Source of the DNA: an uncultured Lachnospiraceae bacterium
Lineage (GTDB): Bacteria > Bacillota > Clostridia > Lachnospirales > Lachnospiraceae
Length of the DNA: 64,000 bases
Assembly: GCA_946549035.1 (NCBI GenBank)
Contig: CAMNQH010000009.1
Location: 1 to 64,000 of the forward strand
Direction: 5' to 3'
In this document: in pieces, positions 63,648 to 64,000 of the stretch
How the letters are laid out: every line of letters begins with the position of its first letter
Numbering within the stretch: the stretch's first letter is position 1
Notes under the pieces: generated by a model
What the model saw: the letters and a program-made list of their open reading frames with translations, nothing else
Databases searched by the model: none
Told to the model about the DNA's origin: nothing
Translations under genes and position numbers: made by a program

Positions 63648-64000
63648 CTAATTCACGTCATTTTCTGCTTCATTGGATACATTTTTCTGATAATTCATAT
63701 GAGCGATCACCATCAAAGCTATTTTAAACAGCATTGCATCCTCAAATGCGCGAATATCCAGGCCAATGGCTTTTTCAATCCGTTCCAGGCGGTACACTAA
63801 CGTATTGCGGTGCACATAAAGCTGCCTGGCTGTCTCGGAAATATTTAAATTGTTATCAAAAAATCTCTGAATCGTTACCGTCGTCTCTTCGTCAAATACA
63901 TCGGGAAGCTTTTCTCCGAATACTTCTTTCAAAAACATTTCGCACAGATTCACCGGAATCTGATAAATCAATCGCCCGATACCCAGACGGCCGTAGGAGA
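63648..64000 (-). CDS. CdaR/PucR-type transcriptional regulator, 5' part outside window
   Basis: The frame is open through the right edge; the track's start at 63971 is an internal TTG. Visible residues run SYGRLGIGRLIYQIPVNLCEMFLKEVFG, then ISETARQLYVHRNTLVYRLERIEKAIGLDIR, the PucR C-terminal helix-turn-helix (HTH_30). These regulators respond to small molecules through an N-terminal domain not seen here. Confidence 0.85.
   Translation of the reverse strand, partial: SYGRLGIGRLIYQIPVNLCEMFLKEVFGEKLPDVFDEETTVTIQRFFDNNLNISETARQLYVHRNTLVYRLERIEKAIGLDIRAFEDAMLFKIALMVIAHMNYQKNVSNEAENDVN

Overview
The window looks like the chromosome of a Gram-positive, endospore-forming, probably motile Clostridia of the Lachnospiraceae type. 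Supporting signs are hrcA with a perfect CIRCE site, spoIIP and gpr, small CotF-type coat proteins, the ireB-ruvX-DUF1292-fur-rnj block, RNase J, single-chain glycyl-tRNA synthetase, an rlmD with a C-terminal extension, and a flagellin next to csrA. This placement rests on gene content and order, not on a database search. No rRNA or tRNA genes, CRISPR array, prophage or intact insertion sequence was found. Almost every gene is on the minus strand; the plus-strand genes are a DUF1836 protein, an HD-domain protein, aroC, an HPr-like protein and rpsT.

Layout. Positions 1-4200: rlmD (cut by the left edge), a small acidic membrane protein and pcrA. 4.4-8.7 kb: DUF1836 (+), a TrpB2-type tryptophan synthase beta chain, then a lipoprotein-glyQS pair. 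8.8-16.2 kb: M16C protease-era-yqzL-recO, a cold-shock gene, an MscS channel and a DUF1015 protein. 16.4-25 kb: an HD-domain protein (+), then leuB-ilvD-ilvB-serC-serA, an amino-acid biosynthesis string interrupted between leuB and ilvD by a 180-bp palindrome and a 32-33 bp minisatellite. 25.3-28.2 kb: yajC, tgt and the divergent aroC. 28.3-35.3 kb: a ten-gene run ireB-ruvX-DUF1292-fur-rnj-ylbF-mltG-like-trmR-trhP-lactonase, mostly RNA metabolism and tRNA wobble-uridine modification. 35.3-41.2 kb: mtaB, the HPr-like gene (+), and prmA-rsmE-cysteine desulfurase-thiI, another translation and tRNA-modification group.

41.3-46.4 kb is the least conserved part: a Fic-like protein lacking its catalytic histidine, a 668-residue flagellin, a CsrA homologue, a candidate short RNA on the plus strand, a lineage-specific membrane protein, a decayed remnant and two spore-coat-type genes. 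46.6-58.2 kb is the conserved Clostridia block gpr-spoIIP-corA-lepA-hemW-hrcA-grpE-dnaK-dnaJ. 58.3-64 kb: rpsT (+), holA, a secreted NlpC/P60 hydrolase with about eight Ig-like repeats, a coiled-coil protein of unknown role, and a CdaR/PucR-type regulator cut by the right edge.

The most interesting signals are non-coding. They are a sigma-D-like promoter feeding an orphan terminator beside csrA; the palindrome plus minisatellite inside the branched-chain operon; a long stem-loop at the probable 5' end of the leuB message; and a terminator-like hairpin ending just before the ribosome-binding site of the coiled-coil gene. The most interesting protein-level signals are the Fic (His to Gln), HPr-like (no phospho-His) and MltG-like (no catalytic domain) proteins, each a family member apparently stripped of its chemistry.
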